Source of the DNA: Thermoanaerobaculia bacterium
Lineage (GTDB): Bacteria; Acidobacteriota; Thermoanaerobaculia; Multivoradales; J023
Direction of reading: 5' to 3'
Length of the DNA: 46,040 nt
Assembly: GCA_028066595.1 (NCBI GenBank)
Contig: JALCBJ010000052.1
Span: 1-46,040 of the forward strand
Both the position numbers and the translations under genes were made by a program. Each line of letters begins with the position of its first letter. Position 1 is the first letter of the stretch. Shown here one piece after another: positions 34,901 through 41,629 of the stretch. The notes beneath the pieces are model-generated. The model was not told where the DNA came from, did not search any database, and saw nothing but the letters and a program-made list of their open reading frames with translations.

Positions 34901-35368
34901 CAGCTTGCACAGGTTCCTGTAGCCTTCACGGCTGCGCACCAGAAGCGTCAAACGTCGCCCTTCCAGAGCCCGCGCCGCGGCTTCGCGACGTGTCGTCTTG
35001 GACTTCTTCCCGGTCGGAGGCCCCCCACGATCCGCAAGTACCACTTCGGCACCCACGAGGGCGCGGATCCCAGCTTCCCTCGCCGCCTTGTAGAAGCGGG
35101 GCGCACCGTACACACCCGACCGATCTACCAGCGCCACCGCCGGCAATCCCAGGGCGGCAGCTCGCGCCACCAGATCTTCCGGTTGCGACGCCCCGTCGAG
35201 AAACGAAAAAGCCGAGGCCACATGCAGCTCCGCATACCGCCCCGATCGTTTCGCCGCCCGGTACGTCCGCTGTCGAGCCTTCTCCTTGCGTGCTCCAGGC
35301 GACGTCTTCAGATACTCCAGCGTGTAGCCGAAGTCACGTGGCGGTGTAGGGCTGGCATCGTCGGACAT
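31901..35368 (-). CDS. dnaE2: Error-prone DNA polymerase III alpha subunit DnaE2 (ImuC)
   Basis: 1155 residues, a normal DnaE2 length. The PHP domain opens with YAELHVASAFSFLDGASQPE. The second His of the usual HxH and the Asp-His of the next motif are replaced (HVA, LVDRSG), as often seen in DnaE2, so a PHP phosphoesterase activity is unlikely. The polymerase core has the acidic catalytic segment EWPDIDLDLPSGDPREKV, the NVITYRDKLAAREVGKALG region and GGMVMCQGRLDEVVPLEP. The C terminus carries helix-hairpin-helix (RYVRGLEEDTG) and OB-fold parts (GMLFVTLEDETGMAQAMV). DnaE2 works with ImuA/ImuB in SOS mutagenesis; neither lies in this window. The ATG at 35368 has no Shine-Dalgarno and sits right at a predicted transcription start, suggesting leaderless translation. 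Confidence 0.95.
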   Translation of the reverse strand: MSDDASPTPPRDFGYTLEYLKTSPGARKEKARQRTYRAAKRSGRYAELHVASAFSFLDGASQPEDLVARAAALGLPAVALVDRSGVYGAPRFYKAAREAGIRALVGAEVVLADRGGPPTGKKSKTTRREAAARALEGRRLTLLVRSREGYRNLCKLLTAAARGRPKGDARVDYRLLQEHVAGLHCLTGGDEGLVAHRLATRGMDGARKLLKHLRRLFSGHVHVELQRHRLRSEEQRNRALAELATSLRLPLVATNGVRYATPGDKPLHDVLTCTRHYTHIDAAGRKLAAQRERHLKSSEEMERLFADIPWAVEESLALAQQLDFTLADLGYQFPDYPLPEGETDASFLRQITWNEARVRFRPLTARAQRQIEKELDIIEKLDLAGYFLIVWDIVQFCKREDIMVQGRGSAANSAVCYALSITAIDPVKMELLFERFLSEERGEWPDIDLDLPSGDPREKVIQYVYRRYGPHGAAMTANVITYRDKLAAREVGKALGYSTEQVNQLSKRLGRMRYDTSRGDDRDLHEELRAAGFDPEEMRVRHFVELWARIKNLPRHLGQHSGGMVMCQGRLDEVVPLEPASMEGRVVVQWDKDDCADLGIIKVDLLGLGMLNVLEEAAPVIEQHENKHVDYAHLPQDDPVVYDLLQKADTVGVFQVESRAQMASLPRNRPERFYDLVIQVAIIRPGPIVGGMVHPYFERRQGRQSVEYLHPSLEPILKRTLGVPLFQEQLLRMAMVAAGFSGGEAEELRRAMGFKRSMERMGSIEERLRAGMDERGITGPVQDQVVQSITSFALYGFPESHAASFALIAYASAWLKAHHPTAFLLSLLNAWPMGFYHPATLVKDSQRHGVKVRPVDVTKSDWRCTWEPRGSELETGDDRRAPLIDRRTHEKSPRTPPAGSVRIGLRYVRGLEEDTGRQIEEERRKRPFRDLDDLALRCCLDKDQLDRLAWAGALAGLGMERREAAWQVARVARDPGPLFRWQSGERGAPLRPMTALENTVADFQGTSLTVGHHPMVYARARLRRQGVVTCAELERVPAGRIVRYAGSVVVRQRPGTAKGMLFVTLEDETGMAQAMVTPDLLAKYRDVIVGAAGLVIQGRLQRRDGSMSIKAESVWPIDHLDEEAGKEPDRRSDPRPAPDGQGETSFLRVPSHDWH

Positions 35369-35373
35369 CAGGA

Positions 35374-35402
35374 GATTTTAGCGTAAGTAAAGCGTAAGTC
35401 GA
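35374..35402 (-). promoter_or_regulatory. Predicted dnaE2 promoter with 9-base direct-repeat operator
   Basis: Read leftward, TCGACT (35402-35397), a 16-base spacer and TAAAAT (35380-35375) form a -35/-10 pair. A start site 6-7 bases on would fall at the dnaE2 ATG. ACTTACGCT occurs twice, at 35399-35391 and 35388-35380, exactly 11 bases apart, covering the spacer and touching both boxes. This is the geometry of a repressor site; LexA is the usual regulator of dnaE2, but the sequence matches no LexA box I know. Confidence 0.55.
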
Positions 35403-35423
35403 GTGAAAACCTCACACAGCACC

Positions 35424-35444
35424 ATGGGCGCCTCTGGCGCCCAT
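35424..35444. terminator. Perfect 9-base hairpin, terminator candidate for the leftward secreted-protein gene
   Basis: ATGGGCGCC (35424-35432), loop TCT and GGCGCCCAT (35436-35444) form a perfect stem. It lies 92 bases past the stop of the leftward gene ending at 35536 and before the dnaE2 promoter. Read leftward it is followed, after about 14 bases, by GGTTTTC, a weak U run. It could insulate dnaE2 from upstream transcription. Confidence 0.5.
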
Positions 35445-35535
35445 TCAAGTGAGTGTCGGAGCCACTGATCTTCGGATCAGTCCAGGCTTCAGGTCCGCCG
35501 CCCCGATACAAGGGATCGACGACCCCGAACCTCCG

Positions 35536-36012
35536 TCAGAAGTCGATGTTGACGACCAGCTTCTTCGCTACCTCGAGCCCGTATCTAGAGGTGGAGATGG
35601 CAGCGGTCATCTCGTCGCGCTCCCCTTCGTCCATATCTTCCTCGCCTCGGTACCCGTCGATCTCTCGGCCCTCAGAGTCGACCCACACGATATCTAGCAG
35701 GGCTTCGACGTCGTTGGATCCACGGTTGGAATACTCGACCTGGATCTGGACGTCGGTGACGAACTCGGTCTTGTTGGCGCGGAAGATGGTCGATTTGAAG
35801 TTGCCCTTGATCGACTTCACACGTACCCGCTTCACCGAGATGGAGCCCTCGTCATAACCGATGTCGAACCATGTATCGACCTCGAAGGGGAACTCGAGCT
35901 CGATGGTGTCCGCGGTGACAGGGGACGCGAAGGCGAAGAGCAAGGCGAAGCCGAGGAGGGAAAGGCCGAGGCTTCGTGCGGCGAATCGATGTCGAACATG
36001 GGGACAAGACAT
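35536..36012 (-). CDS. Small secreted protein of unknown function
   Basis: 158 residues from ATG 36012, with a strong Shine-Dalgarno GGAGG six bases upstream (36023-36019). A signal peptide (SLGLSLLGFALLFAFASPVTA) is followed by a 125-residue domain rich in beta strands: ADTIELEFPFEVDTWFDIG, VKRVRVKSIKGNF, TDVQIQVEYSNRGSNDVEAL, VWVDSEGREIDGY, and an acidic run EEDMDEGERDEM near the end. The pattern suggests a single beta-sandwich. I do not recognise a family. The gene is alone, divergent from the next small secreted-protein gene, with paired palindromes in the space between them. Confidence 0.72.
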   Translation of the reverse strand: MSCPHVRHRFAARSLGLSLLGFALLFAFASPVTADTIELEFPFEVDTWFDIGYDEGSISVKRVRVKSIKGNFKSTIFRANKTEFVTDVQIQVEYSNRGSNDVEALLDIVWVDSEGREIDGYRGEEDMDEGERDEMTAAISTSRYGLEVAKKLVVNIDF

Positions 36013-36032
36013 GGAATTCCTCCAGGTGTCAG

Positions 36033-36058
36033 TCGGATCCGATTCGATCTCGGATCCG
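36033..36058. repeat. Paired 9-base palindromic repeats in a divergent promoter region
   Basis: TCGGATCCG occurs at 36033-36041 and 36050-36058, 17 bases apart. Eight of its nine bases form the palindrome CGGATCCG. The pair lies 21-46 bases upstream of the leftward secreted-protein start and within the space shared with the rightward gene at 36179. It might be an operator, but the GGATCC core is common in this genome. Confidence 0.3.
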
Positions 36059-36178
36059 TTGCGGACTACATCCGGTTCCTGCGCGGTACCCGATGGAAAC
36101 TAACATGAGCCGATCGGATACAGTGGTGTGCCCCCTCGGATCAGATACGGCCTTCCGTTTTTTGGAAAGGAGATCTCC

Positions 36179-36454
36179 ATGTGTCGAGCTTGCTGCTCCG
36201 TTCGAACCGTGCTCTACCTCGCCTGCCTGGCCCTGATCGTCTCGCTTGCCGGACCAGCCATGGCCGGTACCCAAGACTTCACCCTGGTGAACCAGACCGG
36301 CGTCGAGATTTACCGCCTGTTCATCTCCGAGACGGCGAACGAGAACTGGGAAGAGGACGTCCTCGGCGACAGTGTGTTGCCCGACGGGTCTCGCATCAAC
36401 GTCGACTTCTATGGTCGCGACGCATGCCTAATGGGACCTGATGGTGACCGATGA
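36179..36454 (+). CDS. Small secreted protein, N-terminal part before a frameshift
   Basis: 91 residues from ATG 36179, preceded by a strong Shine-Dalgarno (GGAAAGGAGA, 36164-36173). A signal peptide (VRTVLYLACLALIVSLAGPAMA) leads into TQDFTLVNQTGVEIYRLFIS, ENWEEDVLGDSVLPDG and INVDFYGRDACL. This is a small domain I recall in many Gram-negative secreted proteins (sometimes misnamed argininosuccinate lyase). The family continues with a WDL-V segment, but here the frame reaches a stop soon after ACLMGPDGDR. The expected rest is present in the +1 frame directly downstream (36432-36554). The break is one extra A in CCTAATGGG at about 36430. Confidence 0.7.
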   Translation: MCRACCSVRTVLYLACLALIVSLAGPAMAGTQDFTLVNQTGVEIYRLFISETANENWEEDVLGDSVLPDGSRINVDFYGRDACLMGPDGDR

Positions 36455-36554
36455 GGAAGACAATTCGGTGGAATGGTCCGGGATCAATCTTTGTGAGGCC
36501 TCCGTGGTGGTGCTCCTGTGCGATGAGGAGGAGTGCTGGGCTGAGTGGGAATAG
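36432..36554 (+). pseudogene. Out-of-frame C-terminal part of the small secreted protein
   Basis: In the +1 frame relative to the gene starting at 36179, this stretch encodes WDLMVTDEEDNSVEWSGINL, then CEASVVVLLCDEEECWAEWE, and a TAG at 36552-36554. It completes the domain begun upstream: Trp-Asp-Leu after the Asp-Ala-Cys-Leu, an Asp/Glu turn, then two strands with Cys. Removing a single A at 36430 or 36431 would give one 124-residue protein. It may be a recent inactivating insertion, a sequencing or assembly error, or a programmed +1 shift. Confidence 0.65.
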
Positions 36555-36663
36555 TCTCGGTACAGTACGAAGTCCGGTAGGCCGGCGACACCTAGTGTCG
36601 AGGCTGATGAACGAAAGCTCGCGCGTGCTGTAACCACCGTGCATCGGATGGGTAGATCCTCTC

Positions 36664-36669
36664 AGGAGG
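36664..36669 (+). promoter_or_regulatory. Shine-Dalgarno AGGAGG that favours a TTG start for the second sigma factor
   Basis: AGGAGG ends five bases before TTG 36675, in frame with the sigma-factor gene. The upstream alternatives GTG 36639 and ATG 36648 have no comparable site, and the 12 extra residues they add do not belong to any sigma-factor domain. Confidence 0.6.
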
Positions 36670-36674
36670 CGAGC

Positions 36675-37331
36675 TTGATCAGATCTGCCGCAGCCGCTGC
36701 ACCACTCGAGTCGAAGGTAGACCGAGCACCGAAACCACTCCGATCCGTGCGATCCGATGCAAACCAGGATGAACTCTTTTGGCGATCGGCTTATGAAGCC
36801 CATGCGTCGGTCTTGCTGGGGTTCCTTCGGCGGCGTGTCGGCTCGCCGAGCGAGGCGGAGGATCTGCTGCAGGAGCTCTTCGTGCGCGCCATGCGTGCCG
36901 ATACGTTCCGTCGCGACGCGGCGATCAAGCCGTACCTCTATTCGATCGCGCGCAACCTATTGGCTAGCCGCTTCCGTCGCCCCAAGCTTCGGCTCGTCAC
37001 CTCGTCGCCGGAAGAGGTGGACGAACGAGATCCATTGGATCGTGTCGAAGGTGACGACCTGGGGCAACATGAACGCCTGGAATGGTCCGAATTCGACCGT
37101 GCCTTGATCGAGGCCCTGAACGAGCTCAGCGACGATCACCGCTTGGCATTTCGCCTCGGGGTTCTGGAGGAAACTCCATATTCCGAAATCGCGGCTCGAC
37201 AGGGGTGGACGCTTTCCCGCGTCAAGGTCAACGTCCACCGTGCCCGCCGAAAGATCATCGAAGCCTTGGCTGATCGGATCCCTAGCCGATCCACGGATCT
37301 GATCGCGACTGCGTCCGAAGGGCCGCCATGA
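36675..37331 (+). CDS. ECF-type RNA polymerase sigma factor (second copy in window)
   Basis: 218 residues from TTG 36675. Region 2 is present (HASVLLGFLRRRVGSPSEAE, DLLQELFVRAMRADTFR, IKPYLYSIARNLLASRFRR). Region 4 follows (LNELSDDHRLAFRLGVLEET, YSEIAARQGWTLSRVKVNVH, RARRKIIEAL). The N-terminal 40 residues before region 2 are Ala/Arg-rich and not part of the core. Its stop overlaps the anti-sigma start (ATGA at 37328-37331), so the pair is translationally coupled. It is only distantly similar to the other sigma factor at 18950. A secreted repeat protein downstream may be a target. Confidence 0.9.
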   Translation: MIRSAAAAAPLESKVDRAPKPLRSVRSDANQDELFWRSAYEAHASVLLGFLRRRVGSPSEAEDLLQELFVRAMRADTFRRDAAIKPYLYSIARNLLASRFRRPKLRLVTSSPEEVDERDPLDRVEGDDLGQHERLEWSEFDRALIEALNELSDDHRLAFRLGVLEETPYSEIAARQGWTLSRVKVNVHRARRKIIEALADRIPSRSTDLIATASEGPP

Positions 37332-38083
37332 CTGCGCCCACCCACAACCCAAACGGGACCCAACCCATGAATAGTTGCGAACACTACGAAGCCGATCTGT
37401 CCGCCATCCTCGACGGGGAGGTGGAGATGGTCGACCTGAAGCGTACTCTCGATCACCTCGTCGCGTGTCCTCGATGTGCGGAGTTCTATCGACGGAGTCG
37501 TGACTTGGGCCAGGCTGTGGCATCTTCGAGAGAGACGTCGAAGTATCCTGAGGAATCCGACGCGAGCGAGCTGATGATCGATCCTCCTCCAGAATTGTGG
37601 CAGCGCATCGCCGAACGTGCACCCTGGAACGAGACCGAGTCCCACCCTCGGTCCGCGATCACACCGGCTTCGCGCTCACGGCGCCGTGCGCTCATGGAAT
37701 GGGCGCCGCGACTGGCGGCGGCGTTCGTCCTGGTGCTCGGCCTCTGGATGATGCAGCTGGTGGTCCGCGAGTCGGGCTCCGCCGGGTTCTTCCGCGAGAC
37801 CTCCGAAGCCTCGACGGACCATCTGGCCAAGGACGAGCTCACCGAGAGCCGTATCGGGGAAAGTCTTCCAGAGATGAGCGACGAGCGATTTGTCGAGCTG
37901 GCAACCGAAGTATTGGAAGCGGATCCCAGGTATCACTACGAGATGCTGGCGGTCATGAAAACGGCTACACGGGGTATCGACCGCGAGGGCACCGTCGACC
38001 ATCGAAAAGAGGACGAGGGCTTCGGGCTGTTTGGCTCTCGCAGCGAGATGGGCGGTACCTCGGACGCTCGGATCTGGCGGTAG
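37328..38083 (+). CDS. Anti-sigma factor with zinc-binding domain and one membrane helix
   Basis: 251 residues. It carries the canonical zinc anti-sigma motif His43-x3-Cys47-x2-Cys50 (HLVACPRC) in a short N-terminal helical domain (CEHYEADLSAILDGEVE), one membrane helix at about 131-149 (RLAAAFVLVLGLWMMQLVV), and a Glu/Asp/Ser-rich periplasmic tail of about 100 residues with no recognised domain. It overlaps the sigma gene by four bases. An internal ATG at 37367 (MNSCEHY) is a possible alternative start. Unlike the anti-sigma factor at 19571, there is no prodomain-like part here, so the two pairs probably answer to different signals. Confidence 0.88.
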   Translation: MTAPTHNPNGTQPMNSCEHYEADLSAILDGEVEMVDLKRTLDHLVACPRCAEFYRRSRDLGQAVASSRETSKYPEESDASELMIDPPPELWQRIAERAPWNETESHPRSAITPASRSRRRALMEWAPRLAAAFVLVLGLWMMQLVVRESGSAGFFRETSEASTDHLAKDELTESRIGESLPEMSDERFVELATEVLEADPRYHYEMLAVMKTATRGIDREGTVDHRKEDEGFGLFGSRSEMGGTSDARIWR

Positions 38084-38217
38084 GGGCCGGTTCGTCGCCG
38101 AGCTTTTGCTTCCCGTCCAGCGCGGTGCAGGTTCCTGTAACCGGAGGGCCTAGGCGGAGTAATCAAAGTCGAAGGAACGAATCGAACTCCCCTTCCAAGA
38201 CTGATTGGAGACCCGAT

Positions 38218-39456
38218 ATGCGACACATCCCGACTGTTCTTATCTTGAGCTTCGGCTCCGCACTGGCTCTGGGCCTGCTGATGGCGGCGCCTTCTGATGC
38301 CGCTGCGGGCACCGAGGGCTTCCTCTATGGCGAAGTCGAGACCCGGAGTGGTAACACCTACAAAGGGCGACTTCGGTGGGGCGACGAAGAGGCGTTCTGG
38401 GGTGATTTCTTCAACTCGTCGAAGGACGAGCGGCCATGGGCCGAAGAAGCCCCGCGCAGATTCCGAGGCCGGCGTGAAGCGATCGAGATCTTCGGTGTCG
38501 AGATCGGCAGCAGGTGGGAGGACTGGGACGGTGGTCGGCAGTTCATCGCTCCTTTCGGTGCCATCGAGGAGTTGCGGATTCGAGGGCGTGGAGAGTTGAC
38601 GGCGCGGATGAAGGGCGACTTCGAGATCCGGCTCGATGGTGGCTCGAACGACATCGGTGCGAAAGTCCATGTCTGGGACGGCTCGTTGGGTGAGATCGCC
38701 TTGGAGTGGAGGGAAATCGAGCGCATACGCTTTCTGCCAGCTCCCGACGACCTCGACGTCGGAAACGTGACCCGGCTGTATGGCACCCTCCACGCTCACG
38801 ACGGGCGGATATTCAAGGGGTGGATTCAGTGGGATCAGGACGAATGCTTGTCGACCGATGAGCTCGACGGCGAGACCCGAGACGGGGATGTGGAGATCGA
38901 GATGGGGCGCATCCGTTCGATCGAGCGTCGCAGTCGCTGGGGTTCCAACGTCGTGCTGCGAGACGGGAGGTCGATGGTGCTCGAAGGTACCAACGACGTC
39001 GACGACGACAACCGCGGAATCTATGTCGAAGATCCGAAGTGGGGCCGCGTCCTGGTGAAGTGGGACGCCTTCGATCGCCTCGACTTCGAGTCGCCGCAGA
39101 GCTCCGGACCGGCCTACGGCGACTATCCACCGGGCAAGCCGCTACGTGGCACGGTCGAGACCCGGGGTGGCGACAAGCTCAGCGGCCGCATCGTCTTCGA
39201 CCTCGACGAGTCGGAGAGCTGGGAATACTTGAACGGCGACTATCGCGATGTCGAATACAGCATCCCGTTCTACAAGATCGAGAGCATCAAGCCCAGAGGC
39301 TCCCGGGCGAGCCTGGTGACACTGAGGAACGGTGAGGAGATCGAGCTCGATGATTCTGCCGACGTCGACGATGGCAATGATGGGATCGCTATCGTATCCA
39401 GCGGCGACACCGACTACATCCGCTGGCGCGATGTGGAGGAGATCCGCTTCGACTGA
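38218..39456 (+). CDS. Secreted protein with three copies of a beta-rich repeat
   Basis: 412 residues from ATG 38218, with TGGAG eight bases upstream. A signal peptide (ILSFGSALALGLLMAAPSDA) is followed by three related blocks: LYGEVETRSGNTYKGRLRWG, LYGTLHAHDGRIFKGWIQWD and LRGTVETRGGDKLSGRIVFD. Each is followed by an acidic loop and a segment of the form F-x-x-IExIRxxG or YKIESIKPRG. A second shared piece, VVLRDGRSMVLEG-DVDDDN and VTLRNGEEIELDD-DVDDGN, closes blocks two and three. Such repeats fit a small beta-barrel domain duplicated in tandem; I do not know a named family. It lies 134 bases after the anti-sigma gene and ends at a clear terminator, so it may be controlled by that sigma factor. 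Confidence 0.78.
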   Translation: MRHIPTVLILSFGSALALGLLMAAPSDAAAGTEGFLYGEVETRSGNTYKGRLRWGDEEAFWGDFFNSSKDERPWAEEAPRRFRGRREAIEIFGVEIGSRWEDWDGGRQFIAPFGAIEELRIRGRGELTARMKGDFEIRLDGGSNDIGAKVHVWDGSLGEIALEWREIERIRFLPAPDDLDVGNVTRLYGTLHAHDGRIFKGWIQWDQDECLSTDELDGETRDGDVEIEMGRIRSIERRSRWGSNVVLRDGRSMVLEGTNDVDDDNRGIYVEDPKWGRVLVKWDAFDRLDFESPQSSGPAYGDYPPGKPLRGTVETRGGDKLSGRIVFDLDESESWEYLNGDYRDVEYSIPFYKIESIKPRGSRASLVTLRNGEEIELDDSADVDDGNDGIAIVSSGDTDYIRWRDVEEIRFD

Positions 39457-39498
39457 CGGATCTCTTTACCGGTAGCGCTGCACCGCAGGCGCAGCGAG

Positions 39499-39544
39499 GC
39501 CCGCCCCACCGACTCAGGTCAGGTGGAGCGGGCCGTTTCGTTTT
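39499..39544 (+). terminator. Rho-independent terminator after the repeat-protein gene
   Basis: A 12-base stem GCCCGCCCCACC (39499-39510) pairs with GGTGGAGCGGGC (39522-39533) with a single C-A mismatch, around an 11-base loop. It is followed by CG then TTTCGTTTT. It starts 43 bases past the stop at 39456. Confidence 0.82.
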
Positions 39545-39734
39545 GACGCTAAGTGGCGCGGCAAGAGGCCACTGGAAGCGCGAGCGGTCCGAGACGATCA
39601 CGATTCCGAGAGCAGGCCGTAGGCGGGATGTCAACAGCCTCCCGCGGATGGCATACTTGAGCTTCGAAACCGATCCCGAAATCCGTCTAGCTCATTTCGG
39701 GACCACCGCCGAGGAACGTCCGAGGAGAGTTCCC

Positions 39735-40334
39735 ATGCTTGCCACTCCACCGATCGCGAAGAGCTGTCGAGGGCTCGACGAGCTGACCCGTCGCCTCGAC
39801 GAATCTGTCTGTAGAAGCTGCAACGAGGAAGTCACGGAAGGAGTGCAGGACGCACTGTCGGACGTCATCAAGACGGGCGGCCTTTCCCTCGCCGACGAGC
39901 TGTTGGAGCCGTCCGCCGACGGTTATGCGAGGCGCCTCGTCTATGTCAGCGAAGACCATGGCTACGTGGTCATCGCGATGATCTGGGGGCCGGGGCAGGG
40001 AACCGCTCTCCACGATCACAGCGGAGTTTGGTGCGTGGAGGGAGTGATTCAGGGCGAGATCGCGGTCACTCAGTATCAGCCCCTGGAATGGACTCACGAT
40101 GGGCGATGGCGTTTCGAGCCGTCCAAGACGGTTCGCGCAGGAGTCGGCTCGTCGGGCAGCCTGATCCCGCCGTTCGAGTACCACACGATCGCCAATGCTC
40201 TCGATGGCGGCGACTGCGCCGTGACCCTACACGTCTACGCTCAGGAGTTGGAACGAGCCAACATCTTCCAGCCCCTCGACGGCCAACCGGGCTGGTACCA
40301 GCGTACGACGAAGGAGTTGGGCTACTCGCACTGA
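39735..40334 (+). CDS. Cysteine dioxygenase-family cupin
   Basis: 199 residues from ATG 39735, with GAGGAGAG about seven bases upstream; longer in-frame starts cross the terminator region. The iron-binding cupin core shows ALHDHSGVWCVEGVIQGEI, giving the H-x-H pair plus the Cys that forms the Cys-Tyr crosslink in mammalian cysteine dioxygenase. A third His lies in FEYHTIANA, followed by AVTLHVYAQ. Family members oxidise cysteine or 3-mercaptopropionate to the sulfinate. The N-terminal half holds CRSCNEEV, an extra Cys pair. It is a single gene between two hairpins, and its neighbours do not narrow down the substrate. Confidence 0.88.
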   Translation: MLATPPIAKSCRGLDELTRRLDESVCRSCNEEVTEGVQDALSDVIKTGGLSLADELLEPSADGYARRLVYVSEDHGYVVIAMIWGPGQGTALHDHSGVWCVEGVIQGEIAVTQYQPLEWTHDGRWRFEPSKTVRAGVGSSGSLIPPFEYHTIANALDGGDCAVTLHVYAQELERANIFQPLDGQPGWYQRTTKELGYSH

Positions 40335-40450
40335 CATCCGTTCCCGGTAGCGGATCGATGCAGATCCGGCTGAAGGACGATTGCGCAACGCGCCGTCGGA
40401 CGATCCTGCGTCGCGATACCGACGCAAGTCGGAGTCTCCGGCCGGCCTCC

Positions 40451-40479
40451 GAGCCGTACGAACCGCCGAGTTACGGCTC
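40451..40479 (+). terminator. Hairpin after the cysteine-dioxygenase-like gene, terminator candidate
   Basis: GAGCCGTA (40451-40458) pairs with TACGGCTC (40472-40479), with a further three pairs beyond a mismatch. The loop is 13 bases and the downstream sequence is only moderately T-rich (CTTCTGGTCTGTTAG). It lies 117 bases past the stop at 40334 and before the next gene. Confidence 0.4.
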
Positions 40480-40580
40480 CGGGCCTTCTGGTCTGTTAGT
40501 CTGGAGACACTCTTTCCTGTTTTGCAAAGGAACTGTCAGTTCCATGTCTCCTTGGCCCAGACGACTCGGGGACGAACTCG

Positions 40581-41627
40581 ATGCGCCAGCGAAATATCAC
40601 TCTCGGTCTATTCACAGTGCTCTGGGCATCCGCCCTAGGCCTGGGTTCGATCCTGGCTAGCCCCGTGCCTGCGGCTGGCCAATCGGTCTCCATCGTTCGG
40701 CTGACACCGCCGTCACCTGCAAGCCTGGCTGCAGGGGAGCAGGTCAAGATCGACTTCCGATACGACGTCCGTGCCCAGGCGGGTTACCGCATCTTCATAC
40801 GTCCGATGTCGGGAAGCGGGCTGGCGGCGCGCTACTCAGCGTCCGGCTCCCCATTGTTCTCCTCGGGATCGGGTACCGGCTCCGCGCATTTCACGCTGCG
40901 CGAAGCCGGCAGAGTGGATCGACTTAGGATCGTCGTGTCCGAGGAGGGCACGGGCCGGCACCTCCATCGAAGCTACTTCGATGTCGATTATCGGTTCGGT
41001 CTGCCACTCCAGGTGCAGCCGGGACAGATTCTTGAGCCCGCAGGGGGCGCAGTCGTCGAATCGGCCAGGGAGTGGGCGACGGTCCATCGACGGCTCCAGC
41101 TGTCGGAGCAGACCCTCGAGCGACTCGGTACCTACCAGCCGCCGGTCTGGCGACCCCTACCGGATGCGGTATCGCCGGAGCCGCCGAATGACGACATGCC
41201 GCAGTGTTTCGCGGTGGGGATCGAGCCCAAGCCGTGTGAGCAAGTGGCGGGCCGCCGAGTAACCGCCGATGGAGTCGTCATACTCGATTGCGTCGACGGC
41301 AGCACGTGGAGGACGACGGCGGAAGGCGACGTCTTCACCACACCGGACGGCCGGAGCTGCCGCCACGCGGTGATGGCCTATCGCATGGGCACCGCTCTAC
41401 CGCCGGCAGAGCCGCCTGACGGTGTCAGTGCAGCCCAATGGGCGGCGGAGCTGAACGCCTGGCTCGATCAGAGCGTGGCGAGCAATCTGCTGTTCCGCAT
41501 CGAGCTGCTGCTGGGCGACGAGTACTTCGCCAACTACCAACAGCTCGAGCTGGCGGCCACGGACAACCTATATCAACAGATCGACTATCGATTGGCGTTT
41601 CTCGACAAGCTGATGGAGGGGCAGTAG
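40581..41627 (+). CDS. Secreted protein of unknown function
   Basis: 348 residues from ATG 40581, with GGGGA eight bases upstream. A signal peptide (LGLFTVLWASALGLGSILA) leads into a beta-sandwich-like domain of about 110 residues (SPASLAAGEQVKIDFRYDV, YRIFIRPMSGSGL, HFTLREAGRVDRLRIVVS) that resembles an Ig/CARDB-type fold. A middle part has four Cys (MPQCFAV, KPCEQVAG, LDCVDG, RSCRHA), and the last 90 residues look helical. No family is recognised. The next gene begins two bases past its stop, so the two form an operon and may act together at the inner membrane or in the periplasm. Confidence 0.7.
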   Translation: MRQRNITLGLFTVLWASALGLGSILASPVPAAGQSVSIVRLTPPSPASLAAGEQVKIDFRYDVRAQAGYRIFIRPMSGSGLAARYSASGSPLFSSGSGTGSAHFTLREAGRVDRLRIVVSEEGTGRHLHRSYFDVDYRFGLPLQVQPGQILEPAGGAVVESAREWATVHRRLQLSEQTLERLGTYQPPVWRPLPDAVSPEPPNDDMPQCFAVGIEPKPCEQVAGRRVTADGVVILDCVDGSTWRTTAEGDVFTTPDGRSCRHAVMAYRMGTALPPAEPPDGVSAAQWAAELNAWLDQSVASNLLFRIELLLGDEYFANYQQLELAATDNLYQQIDYRLAFLDKLMEGQ

Positions 41628-41629
41628 AG

